From Humulus lupulus (Eukaryota > Streptophyta > Magnoliopsida > Rosales > Cannabaceae), in assembly GCF_963169125.1 (NCBI RefSeq), contig NC_084798.1, positions 104,983,970 through 105,047,969 on the forward strand: DNA of 64,000 bases, written 5' to 3'. The translations under genes and the position numbers were made by a program. This document shows, piece by piece, positions 1 through 9,401 of this stretch. Position 1 is the first letter of the stretch. Every line of letters begins with the position of its first letter. The notes beneath the pieces are model-generated. The model did not search any database and had not been told where the DNA came from. It was given only the letters and a program-made list of their open reading frames with translations.

Positions 1-1
1 C

Positions 2-229
2 CTTAAGGACGAGATATAATTTCTTCTCCGGTCAGGCAAGTTGTGGAAGTACCGGGCAGAGATACCCCAAGGAGAAGGAGGCAGCAACAATCCTGGTTTC
101 AAACGACAAAGATCTCCATCCTTTCAACCCGGACCTATGGACTTTACCTTAGACACTATATGTGGAGGTCCACACCTGGCTGAGGAAAGCAATGAAACAA
201 GGGAGAGGTATGCTGAGCGGGAGTACTAG
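2..229 (+). pseudogene. gag: Tat-type Ty3/gypsy gag, C-terminal remnant
   Basis: This is the end of a Gag protein from a Tat-lineage retrotransposon cut by the window edge. In frame 2 it starts with LKDEI, an in-frame stop, then FLLRSGKLWKY. This matches the segment after the zinc-finger-like CX..H..C motif in the complete element at 24697-24780. It ends with the GGPHLAEES block, the counterpart of GGPHLAGSS near 25045, which lies just upstream of protease in Tat elements. One internal TAA and the abrupt end at 229 show it is broken. Protease, RT, RNase H and integrase should follow, but noncoding sequence begins at once, so the element has lost pol or never had it. Family assignment is by my own alignment to the copy at 23761. 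Confidence 0.75.
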
Positions 230-507
230 GATCAGAAACCACTAGAGTGGCGAGCATCGAAGGATATATTATTTCTAAATACCGCTTTCAGAGTGGTAGC
301 TTGATTTCGAGTTGTTTGACTTGTTATTTAAGTTTGGTTTATGAGCTGGTTATTTGCTAACCAGTCATTTTATTTTTGAACAATTTTGGTTGTTTAAGAC
401 TCGTTATTAGACATGTTTTGTCCTTTTTAATTTACGAGTAATAAAAGAGAATACGCGCAGCGTGGTCAATTTTTGCTACAAATATGCATGTGTGTTAGTT
501 ATCCAAG

Positions 508-575
508 CAGTGTTCAACTGGTCGGTAAAATCAGACAGTGTTCAACTGGTTGATATGTTCAAGCAGTGTTCAACT
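508..575 (+). repeat. Three spaced copies of a 13-bp motif
   Basis: CAGTGTTCAACTG occurs at about 508, 536 and 563, at roughly 27-bp spacing, with GG and GT-rich spacers. It lies in the noncoding interior of the left Tat element. Function unknown. Confidence 0.6.
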
Positions 576-1559
576 GCACGAATATTTTCCATATATTCTA
601 TGTGTTTAACGAGTAATTAACTGCTCGAACAGATTTGGTCAAGTAGCAAGTGACTAAGGATCTTTCAACCCTCAATCACCTGGGGGGCACATGGGGTATA
701 CTGGTATATAATTTAACACAGGCAATAAGAGCACAAGTTAATATATTTTTTTTTAGGCTGACTTGTAAATTTTTGAAGTCCAAAAAGGCCATTAAGCTAA
801 CTTGTTTGACAAAGCTTAAGTAACTTGGAATTTTTTAAAATTTCAAGTTAGAAGCAGATATTCGTGTGACAATAAACATTATGCTCATAAAATGTTAGAG
901 CAATAAGAGTGTGAGAAAGTATACTTAGTATGGACTTATGAAATGTCTAGAATTTCTAAGTTAGAAAACTAAGTACTCATGCGAAAATATAAGGCATACA
1001 TCAGTGTGACTTTACTATTCACAAAAAACTTATAACTTTTTAAGTCTAAAAAGACTTAGAATGTTTGAAGTTAACAAAGAAAAGTAAAGTATAAATGCCA
1101 ACAGCTCGGCTGTACGAGAAAAATATCAAAGCTGCTAAGCAACGATTGTCTTCACAAGAAAATAGAGTAAACTACTGGCCAGGTACAAAGTTTAGCTGAT
1201 CAGGTGCAAAGTTTTCCTGGTCGGGAGAGCAGATACAACTTCCCTAGTCAGCTGAGCATATATCACTGGTCAGGTAGGAAACTCTGTTGTTGAGCATGAC
1301 TAACAACAACGAGTCCTTGGAGTGAATCAAACAAACATGAACAAATGAATGCAAAGTAAATACTACGTAGTGAAAAAATGTCTTTGAGAAGAGAAGTCAA
1401 TCTTTCCCAAGATTGATTGAGAGAAATCGATCTCTCAAAATACTTTTGGGAGATTCAAACAAGGTGTTTTGATGGTTTTTGGAGAGATAAGTTTTAGGCA
1501 TATGCTTGAGTAGCTATGCCATATGCCTGATCGGTTGGGTGATGATCGAGCGGATGCCG

Positions 1560-1775
1560 AGCAGTCGGGGGGGCGGCATCCGAGCAGCTGGAGCTGCGTG
1601 TTCGAGCGGTGTGCGCTGCATCTTAAGGGTGGCATGCTGCGTTCGAGGGGTGGCATGCTGCGTCCGATCGGTTGGCTGTGTGTCCAAGGCAAGGGCATGT
1701 TCGAGCAGCTGGAGCTGGCGTCTGAGCGGTTGGAGCTGGCATCCGAGTGGTTGGAGCTGACATGTCCGATCGGTT
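1560..1775 (+). repeat. GC-rich degenerate tandem repeat
   Basis: Units of about 21-23 bp built on GGAGCTGGCGTCTGAGCGGTT recur, clearest at 1709-1775, with looser copies further left. The repeat keeps several frames open on both strands, so the ORFs here are products of the repeat. Confidence 0.6.
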
Positions 1776-2203
1776 AGCGCAAGTGACTGAGCGGATTGGG
1801 CATGACCGAGTGGCTTAGGCGTGCATCCAAGAAAATTGGTGGTGACCGTCTAAGCAGCTTGGGGCATACCCATTGTCCGAGCGGTTAGATGAAAATGGCC
1901 GACTGGACATACGCATATTTTCCAACAAACCATTTATCACGTATGCATTCAAGGGCCAAAAAAATAATGACCAATTGGCTATAAGGTCCGAAAGGAGAAT
2001 AAATCTCAAGGGCATGGGGCACATGCATGTTTTCTTACTCGTGGTCGATACTACAACAGGATCAAAAAATAGAATTTGAAGAAATCAAAAGACAAGTTCA
2101 ATCGTGGGTTTACGTGAAAGTTATCGACCAGATGGAAGTTTTTGGATGACCTCAAAAGCATTTTGTTAGAAGAAAAGTTTATTATGTGAGTATATCATAT
2201 AAT

Positions 2204-2219
2204 AAACTTGGGGGGCAAA
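2204..2219 (+). promoter_or_regulatory. Polypurine tract before 3' LTR
   Basis: AAACTTGGGGGGCAAA directly precedes the LTR start TGTTATCC at 2220. It is the plus-strand priming site for reverse transcription. The Tat copy at 35501-35512 has nearly the same tract (TTGGGGGGTAAA) in the same position before TGTTATCC, which fixes orientation and boundary. Confidence 0.85.
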
Positions 2220-2340
2220 TGTTATCCCCAAAAATTGGAGTTCGACAACGTGGCAATAGAAATGACAAATGGCAAGGAATAGTTGGGTGATCTGGCTTAG
2301 GAGTGACCCGGTAGACCAGTGAAGAATTTTGACTGGCCAG

Positions 2341-2640
2341 TCACATGTTTATCTGCCCAGGCATGACCATGTCCGACTAGTCATGTGTTTGTCTGCCCAG
2401 GCATGACCATGTCCGACCAGTCATGTGTTTGTCTGCCCAGGCATGACCTTGTCTGACCAGTCACATGTTTGTCTGCCCAGGCATGACCTTGTCCGACCAG
2501 TCATGACCATGTCTACCCAGCCAAGTGCATGTCTGCCCAACCAAGTGCATGTCTGCCCAGTTAAGTGCATGTCTGCCCAACCAAGTACATGTCTGCCCAG
2601 TTAAGGGCAAGTCTGCCCAGTTAGGTGCGTGTCTGCCCAG
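2341..2640 (+). repeat. U3 tandem array: 40-bp units then 20-bp units
   Basis: Four 40-bp units start at 2341, 2381, 2421 and 2461, each with GTCTGCCCAGGCATGACC or a close variant and a GACCAGTCA-type block. From about 2501 the period halves to 20 bp, with seven copies of GTCTGCCCAN plus CCAAGTGCAT-like sequence up to 2640. The array lies upstream of the TATA box in U3, where such repeats can act as enhancer-like elements. That role is inference. Confidence 0.8.
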
Positions 2641-2875
2641 TGAAAGTTTGGCCGACCAGCCTGAATGTGATATGGATCGACTAGACAGAGCAGGGCTACA
2701 CAAGAGATCCCAGAAACGGTTTCAACAAGAATCGGTCTTGGCTTGTGCGGGAATCTCTCAGTTTATCCCATGAATATAGTATATTGTTATATTATGAATA
2801 ATATTGTAAATTAAATATAATGAGAATAACAAAATATCCCAATTATGGGGAGATACCATCTGTACGATCCTGAGC

Positions 2876-2884
2876 CTATAAATA
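2876..2884 (+). promoter_or_regulatory. LTR TATA box
   Basis: CTATAAATA inside GAGCCTATAAATACAAGG. The same motif sits at 63031 in the related LTR. It is the likely core promoter that separates U3 from R. Confidence 0.65.
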
Positions 2885-3358
2885 CAAGGCTTATGGCATC
2901 ATAAAGAGGATGGGGGAACTTTTGATTCGAATTCTTATTTTCTAGAAAGAGAGAGTACGTGTATTTGAGAGAATTCTTGTATTCTTGTAATCTGCACTAA
3001 AGAAACTCAGTTGACTCAGGTTCATCTGATCTTGAGTGCAGATCCATAATCACAACTCTAAGTGGATTAGGCTATTACCAATACATTGGGGCTGAACCAC
3101 TATAAAAATCGTTTGTGTTGTTTATTTCTCTTGAAAGTTTTTGTTGCTTTTGACGTCTACACGTCGTTGGCCAAAAACGCGGTCAACAATACCCTATACC
3201 ACTTTTACACAATCAACACTTGCTAAATTACAAGAATGAAATGAAAAAACTGATACAATGTTTAAAATAAGTGGCAACCCTTTATTATTCAAATTCAAAT
3301 GAAATGAAATGGCTTACAAAGAACAAAACTCATTAAATCTAACAAAGACATCCTATTA

Positions 3359-3500
3359 CTAATGATACTTCGTGAGATGTAGAGCGTTACAAGTTTGTGG
3401 AACCAATTCTCCACTTAGCTGAGCTAGTTTGAAGGTTCCTTCCCATAACATCTCCATGATCTGATAGAGTCTTTCCCAGTTTGGTTCCAGTTGAATTTCA
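3359..3500 (-). pseudogene. pol: Tat-type integrase C-terminal tail
   Basis: Reading the minus strand gives a PNWERLYQIMEMLWEGTF segment followed by a NALHLTKYH-type end and a TAG stop at 3359-3361. This matches the tail of the Tat polyprotein at 28870-29001 (PN.EGPYEV... NAEHLHRYYH, stop). Only this tail remains. On the right it runs into chromovirus LTR sequence near 3505. On the left, 3189-3358 is its post-pol flank, into which the element ending at 3188 inserted. The piece is too short to assign further. Confidence 0.7.
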
Positions 3501-3509
3501 TTAAAATAA

Positions 3510-5591
3510 GAGTTTGATACATGGGATCCCAAAATTAATGTTTATATGGCGGTTACAACCTCAAAAGAAATACAATAGAAGCAGCCTAAATGGAAAAACA
3601 CAAATTTTGGCTCTAGTCCCTGTAATTCCCTCGGCCGTGGCAGTCGAGCAGCTGCTGATGTACACACCGCTCCCAAAGCTCTCCAACTCATGGTTGGTTC
3701 ATCTTTCCTTTTCCTTTATCTACACCATGTAGCACCCATGAGCCAAGGCTCAGCAAAAAAACCATAATCCACAAGCATAAATAACAATAGAGTGTACATA
3801 GTAAACTTTAGAACAATCAGTTCAATTAACAGCAGAATACAAGTGCTAAACTAGGAAACAATAATGGTTTAATACAAACATATAAATCAATCTTTATACA
3901 CATAAATAGGTGTTAGCGTCCTTAGGTCTAGCCCTTTGGTTATTTAGTGAATCCCTGCTCGCTTAGCCTGAGTTGCGTTCAGTATGCTCAACATCAGCCC
4001 TGACTCCCTTAGGTCGTACTTTCTCATCACACATAATAGATATACAGGTTACAGAACACATATCTTCATTTTCAAGGGATTGCAGTCCCATTCATAGTTT
4101 AGGTGTAGTTTTCTTACTTCGAGTCCTAAACGGAGGTTGTGGAGTGGTCCCGAGCACGATCCTCAATCCCGAGCCTTAACGGTAACCCTAGTCAGAAGTG
4201 ACAATGGATAACTATTAAAATCGAATCCAATTAAATGTTTTGGAATCAAATACAAGCCTCCGGGACCCCGAATTCTACTAAACCGGGTAGTAGAATTCGT
4301 CTCGAGTGCTTAGGTTTCAATCCCCGAGCCTCCCCGAGGCTAAAAACCAATCTTGGCTATGGCTGCCTAGGCGGGCCACGACCTGGCCCTAAGGGTTGTG
4401 GCGCGCCCTAAGTCAGAGCTGCCAGCCTCTTGTCCCAGGGGGAGGCGGGCCACGACTTGCCCTCTAGAGCCATGGCACACCCACAAGTCAGCAAGCCCCC
4501 CATGGCCTTCATGGGCACATGAGCCGCGACGCCCATTTACTGGGACGCAGTGCACCCCCATGAACCTAGAAATCCCTGAGTTTCTCAGCACTTTTCCCCA
4601 ACTTAACTCAACAAATACCCCTTGAACCCTAGAACCAAACCCGAAATTGAGTCTAGGACTCTTAACCACACATCCTAGGCATAAAAATCACCCAAAATCC
4701 TACTGCAATTACCATCCCAAATCAGCAATCAATCAACACTCAAAACCCCAGTCAAAACACATCCTAACAATCTGAATTTCCAAAAGAATCAAGACAGAAT
4801 TCGTACCTTTGTTAATAGCCTCAATCCTCATCAATTCCTTGACTATCCCTAGCTTACTATTCCCAGTTTCCCAGCTTAAAACCAAGCTTTCCCTTCAACT
4901 GCTTCCTTAAACTTCCAAGCTCAAGAGAGAGAGAGAGAGAGAGAGAGAGTGTGTGTGTGTGTGTTTTAGAATAATCCTAATGGTTCTGGTTATTTCCTAT
5001 AGTCTCAACTGAGTATATCCCTTAACTAAAAAAGACCAAAATGCCCCTAAAATCAACTCGGCCCTTTAATTGCCCTTAAGGGTAAAATGGTCATTTGCCC
5101 TGTTACCCGCAATTTCCTCGAGTTGTCCTACCAATTCCCAATTAATTATGACATGCCTCACTAATTATCAAATACTTACCCATTACTCAACAAATCCCAA
5201 ATATACTTTAAATTTCCCAAAATACCCCTAGGCTCACCCCAAGCAGGGTATTAAACCATGTTGTGACTATTCCGCTAATTCGGTCACTAGGTTCGCCTCG
5301 AGCCGTATACTGCAAATATATCCACATAATAATGTGGTCCCAACCATTTAACACATATAATCATATTTATGCCCTCAACGGGCGAAAATTACAGATATGC
5401 CCTTATAAACAAGAACAGGCCCACATGAATATTTAATACTAAAAAAATGCATATAAATATATATTCATAGTCATATAAATCATGCACACATAGTCACGCA
5501 TTTATTCAATTAATCACACATATATTCAAACATGCCCTCCTGACACGCTAATCAAAGCACTAAATCTTATTAGCATTTTTGGGACATTACA
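3510..5591 (-). mobile_element. Chromovirus LTR A, left end truncated
   Basis: This is a 2.1-kb piece of the Tekay-type LTR family seen also at 6768, 9402, 16150 and 51942. Shared landmarks in order are an ACATGGGATCCCAAAA block, CACC.TGTAGCACCC.TGAGCCAAGG (here near 3724), AATATATCCACATAATAATGTGG (5315), and CTAATCAA.GC.CTAA..CTTATTAG just before the end. The right end CATTACA, read on the minus strand, is the U3 start TGTAATG. It is followed by a minus-strand polypurine tract (5592-5606), so this is the 3' LTR of the pol remnant to its right. About 170 bp of U5 are missing. Confidence 0.75.
4924..4964. repeat. Compound microsatellite (AG)n(TG)n
   Basis: About 13 AG dinucleotides run directly into about 8 TG dinucleotides inside LTR A. 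The LTR E copy has a weaker GA-rich stretch at a similar place (44210-44255), so the array probably grew from an LTR sequence. Confidence 0.9.
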
Positions 5592-6740
5592 ACTATCCCC
5601 TCCTACTGAAATTTTTTTCCTTGAAATTTACCTGAATAACTCAGGATATTGATCCTGCTCAATTGACTCTAGCTCTTAGATCGCTTTCTCGACATTGCAA
5701 TTCCTCCACAAGACTTTTACTAGAGGAATCATCTTGTCCTCAGAACCTTATCCTTCCTATCTAGAATCTGAACTAGTCACCCCCTCATACGATAAATCGA
5801 TCTGTAGTTCCAAATCCTCAAATCCCAATACATGGGTCGTATCCGAGACATACTTTTGAAGCATTGAGATGTGGAATACGTCTTGAACCCTTGATAATGA
5901 TTGTGGCAGAGCCAATTTGTAGGCTACCTGTCTGATCCTCTCCAGGATCCCGTAAGGTCCTACGAATCATGGGCTCAACTTGCCCATTTTCCCAAATCTC
6001 CTCACCCCACACAACTTGCCCTCCATGTCCGTACGATTAGGGTCAGCGTAGCTTTTTTGTCTGCTTTACGAAGCGAGCATTCGAGCTCGAATCTTCTCGA
6101 TAGCTTCATTAGTCTTCTAAACCATCTCCAGTCCCAAATACTTCCTCTCCCCCATCTCATCTCAATGAATGGGGGATCTACATTTCCTTCCACACAACAT
6201 CTTATATGGAGCGACTCCAATCATTGATTGATAACTATTGTTATATGAGAACTCAATCAATGGGAGGTACTTACTCCAAGACCTCTCAAATTCTAGCACA
6301 CATACTCTAAGCATGTCCTCCAATATTTGAATTGTCCTCTCAAACTTCCCGTCTGTCTGAGGATGAAAGGTTGTACTGAACTTCAGCTGAGTCCCCATAG
6401 CCTTCTGTAAACCACCTTAGAACTTGGAGGTAAATATGGGATCTCGGTTTGATACTATAGTCTTAGGAACCCCGTGGAGACATACAATCTCCCTAACATA
6501 CAACACCGCATACTGATCCACAATATAGGTCGTCCTCACTGGTAGAAATTGAGCTGACATAGTATACCTTTCTACTATCACCCACATCGAGTCATGCTGC
6601 CCACTGTCCTTGGTAAAGCTCCCACAAAATCCATAGTAATATCTTCCCACTTCCACTCGGGAATACCCAAAGGTTGTAACAACGCCGCTGGTCGCTGGTG
6701 TTTAGCCTTAACGTACTCAAAGGTTAAACACTTGGCTATG
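5592..6740 (-). pseudogene. pol: Tekay-like chromovirus pol, integrase to chromodomain
   Basis: This is a decayed minus-strand polyprotein end, read right to left. 6417-6656 holds the first part of the integrase core (SMWVIVERYT, HGVPKTIVSNRD). 6162-6398 holds the second part (FHPQTDGKFERTIQILEDML, SYNNSYQS, GRKCRSPI). 5818-6010 is the integrase C-terminal region, and 5610-5810 is a chromodomain remnant (IPLVKVLWRN, ELES, QYPELFR). Several frameshifts and stops break it. It matches the better-preserved copy at 11723-12512 and 9179-9400. A polypurine tract (AGGAGGGGATAGT on the minus strand) and LTR A follow. The catalytic E context (KFERTIQ) is visible; the reading frame is not functional. 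Confidence 0.85.
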
Positions 6741-6767
6741 TATTATGCCCTCCCGGCACATTAATCA
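6741..6767 (-). repeat. 27-bp scrap of chromovirus U3 at a junction
   Basis: ATTATGCCCTCCCGGCACAT followed by TAATCA matches the U3 segment found about 30-60 bp inside the right end of every chromovirus LTR here. It lies between the integrase remnant and LTR B, with no LTR terminus on either side, so it marks a deletion or illegitimate join. Confidence 0.6.
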
Positions 6768-9163
6768 TGTACTGCCCTGGATAGCCAAGACCGTTACACT
6801 ATGTGTTTATAAAAGTGCTAGACTTGCTAATCAAGACATTTAATTAAAAACGTGTTACTAAAACTATAATGGAACTAGGGTTAAAAGATTTTGGTCTCAA
6901 GAGCAGCATTTCTTATAAATAACATTTTCTGTTTACACGGGATCCCAAAAATAATAAGATTATAACCATTTACGAAGATTCAAGATTTAAATACAGTAAT
7001 TAGCCATTCTAAGGCAAAACAGACTGTTAGGCATACCTTGTCCTAATCCACTCCTCGGCCATGGCGACCGAACAACTGACTATGTACATTCAGCCCTGCA
7101 GCTCTCCATCTCAGGATTGGTCCAACTTGCCTTTGCCTATACCTGCACCACGTAGCACCCGTGAGCCAAGGCCCAGCAAGAAAACACAATAACAGAGCTT
7201 AAACAATCAACAGACAATCCAATATCTCATATCACATAAACATGTTCTCAACAGTTTAAGCTTTTATGATAACCAAGTACTCAGCATACCAAACATATCA
7301 TCTCATATCGATAATCAATTTACAAATGATAACTAGAGTTAGCGCCCTTAGGCGGCACCCTCTGTTTATCCCACTGACTCCGACCCGCTTAAACTAAGCT
7401 CAGTGAATATTAAGCTGTCCTCGGTTACAAGTGGCCAAGCCGCGCCCTGTGCACAAATATTGTATACGGCACCCTTAGGCCGTTTATCACATGTCCCATG
7501 GCATAATACCATCTATGACATTATACAGATATCGGGAGCACTTAGTCCCATCACAAACATATAACCAGGTGCAGTTTTCTTACCTTTAAATTCGCTAGCT
7601 TCGTTCACTTTGATCCTTGAGCATGATCCCTCTTGAGCCCTAGCGCACACCTAATCACAACCATAGGTCAGAATCACCACCAAACCTCAAGTCCGAAACC
7701 TAACCTCGGGACCAATCCCGAGCCCTCGGGAAGCCCCAATTCCACCAAACGGGGTGGTGGAATCGAACCCCGAACCCCAGGAAAAAACCCTTGAAAATAA
7801 CTCAAAAACCCCTTTCTGGAAACAGGGTAGCGCTACAGTGCTCTAAGTAGGGCGCTACAGCGCTACAAACAGAGCCCAAAATCGTCCCAAGGCATTTGGC
7901 CTAGCGCTACAGCACCCAAAGGCTAGCGCTAGTCACAGAACAACTAATGCTATTTTTCCCTCCTTCGACTTTCCCCGAGCCAAACCTTACCAAAACTTCT
8001 CCAAACTTCCACCAAACCTAGAATCAAGCTTACTAACATGTCTAACTCATCCCAAGCATCCCAACTATACAAAACTTAAACTCATGCATCCCTAAACTCA
8101 AAATTCACCATGGTTGAACCTCAAATCCAGAAACTTCAACAAAACAACCAAAACATAAGAATTTAGAGCTAGAATTTCATACCTTTAATGGGGATTCGAC
8201 CTTAAGTTAGCCTCTACACCTCCTTGGTTTACTCCTCCTCAAACCCTTACCTTGAATTCCCTAGAGTTCCCATCAAATTCAGCTAGACATCACAGTTCAA
8301 TACCAAAACCAGAAACTGAAGAAAACTTCAAAGTCTTACCTCAACTGAATGAATTGCTCTGCCAATCCCTCAAGCTAGAACAGGGATCCTAGCCTCTAGT
8401 TCTTGCCCAAACTCTTCCTGAGTTTCTGCTCCAAAAGACCTCAAGAATTGATGGGGAAAAGCCAAACCAACCTTGAAAAATACCCTGTTTTCTTTTCCCG
8501 TTTCTTTCCCTTCTTTTTCTTTCTTTTCTTTTCATTCTTTCCTTCAGAGTTTCCAACCTTTTCTACATTTCCCACTAAGGCATGAAACCTGAGTTATACC
8601 TATCCTTATATTCCAAATGACCACAATACCCTCCCCTTTAATTCTAAATCTTTTAATCCATCTAGGGGCATTTTGGTCATTTCACCCAATTCCCGCTAAT
8701 TCCTCGAGTGTCTCTAATATTTTCTGCTTACTTATCGATACCTAATTAATCACCAATTATATTCCTCAATGTCAAAATTAAACCCAATATATTCTCTAAA
8801 TTCCTAGAAATACCCCCTGACTCGTCCCGAGCCAAGTATAAATCCCCGCCGTGACTTTTTTGCTAACCCGCTCACTAGGATTGTCTCGAATCACAGATCA
8901 CAAATATATCCACATAATAATGTGGTCTCGACAATTTATGACATATATAGACTGTTATGCCCTTAACGGGCCAAAATTACAGTTATGCCCTTTCTAACCT
9001 AATCAGGGCCTACATGCATACTAATACACATAGTCATGCATCTCAGATATTCAAATAGTCATATAGCATACTTTTAATCATTAAATCACATATATTCCAA
9101 TTATACCCTCCCGGCACTCTAATCAAGGCCCTTAAGCTTTATTAGTAAATTTGGGTCGTTACA
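6768..9163 (-). mobile_element. Chromovirus LTR B (3' LTR of the main Tekay copy)
   Basis: The 2.4-kb LTR begins TGTACTGCCC (a variant of TGTAACGCCC) and ends GGGTCGTTACA, giving TGTAACGACCC as the minus-strand U3 start. A polypurine tract (9164-9178) and the chromodomain of pol abut it on the right, so it is the 3' LTR of the minus-strand element whose gag starts at 16050. Inside are the family landmarks: GGGATCCCAAAA, CACGTAGCACCCGTGAGCCAAGG (7149), and ACATAATAATGTGG (8913). Identity with LTR D is clearly lower than expected for a recent pair, so either the element is old or the pairing is wrong. Confidence 0.75.
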
Positions 9164-9178
9164 ACTATCCCCTCCTAA
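9164..9178 (-). promoter_or_regulatory. Chromovirus polypurine tract
   Basis: The minus strand reads TAGGAGGGGATAGT directly before TGTAACGACCC. The same tract precedes LTR A at 5592. It is the plus-strand primer site of the element. Confidence 0.8.
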
Positions 9179-9400
9179 TGAGTATTTCGTCCTTGAAATT
9201 TACCTGAATAACTCAGGATATTGATCCCGCATCGTTGTCTCAAGCTCCCAGGTCGCTTCCTCAACCCTACTATTCCTCCACAATACTTTAACAAGAGGAA
9301 TCGTCTTATTCCATAATACTTTATCTTTCCGATCCAAGATCTGAACCGTTTGCTCTTCAAAAGCCAAATCTGTTTGTAACTCCAAATCTTCATACCTCAA
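9179..9400 (-). pseudogene. pol: Chromovirus chromodomain end of pol
   Basis: The minus strand encodes a chromodomain: a VQILDRKDKVLWNKTIPLVK stretch, then KVLWRNSRVEEATWE and DQYPELFR. In chromoviruses this C-terminal module tethers integrase to heterochromatin. The aromatic and acidic positions of the fold (W in VLWRN, EEATWE) are present. It is separated from the rest of integrase (ending at 11723) by a solo LTR. The reading frames on the two sides are in phase once that insertion and one copy of its 5-bp duplication are ignored, so the split is secondary. Confidence 0.9.
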
Positions 9401-9401
9401 T

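Larger units (their letters stand above)
230..2203 (+). other. 3' noncoding interior of the left Tat element
   Basis: About 2 kb with no credible coding sequence lies between the gag remnant and the polypurine tract. It is AT-rich to about 1480, then holds a short GC-rich stretch of degenerate repeats (1560-1775). A G-rich run near 681-700 ends in CACATGGGG and looks like a polypurine tract, but no LTR start follows it. The overlapping open frames at 1435-2079 are on both strands and repeat-driven, so I do not call them genes. Tat elements often carry long noncoding DNA between pol and the 3' LTR, which fits. Confidence 0.55.
2220..3188 (+). mobile_element. 3' LTR of left Tat element (969 bp)
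   Basis: The LTR begins TGTTATCC after the polypurine tract and ends GGTCAACA, giving the TG...CA ends of an LTR. It resembles the 5' LTR at 62754-63344: both start TGTTATCC, share a CCTATAAATA promoter, a block reading ATTACC..GGGGC.GAACCACTATAAA, and the ending GGTCAACA. So both belong to one Tat family. U3 carries a two-stage tandem repeat (2341-2640). The element inserted into an older Tat fragment that begins at 3189. The other end lies outside the window, so no target duplication can be read. Confidence 0.85.

Noticed and set aside
681..705. CTGGGGGGCACATGGGG as a possible polypurine tract
   Set aside because: The following sequence does not match any LTR start in the window; the PPT at 2204 does.
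1435..2079. Overlapping ORFs on both strands
   Set aside because: GC-rich degenerate repeats keep several frames open; no domain or start context supports a gene.
2525..2773. 82-codon plus-strand ORF with repeated CPT/CPN-type peptides
   Set aside because: It is produced by the 20-bp tandem repeat in the LTR; opposite-strand ORF 2461-2703 is open for the same reason.
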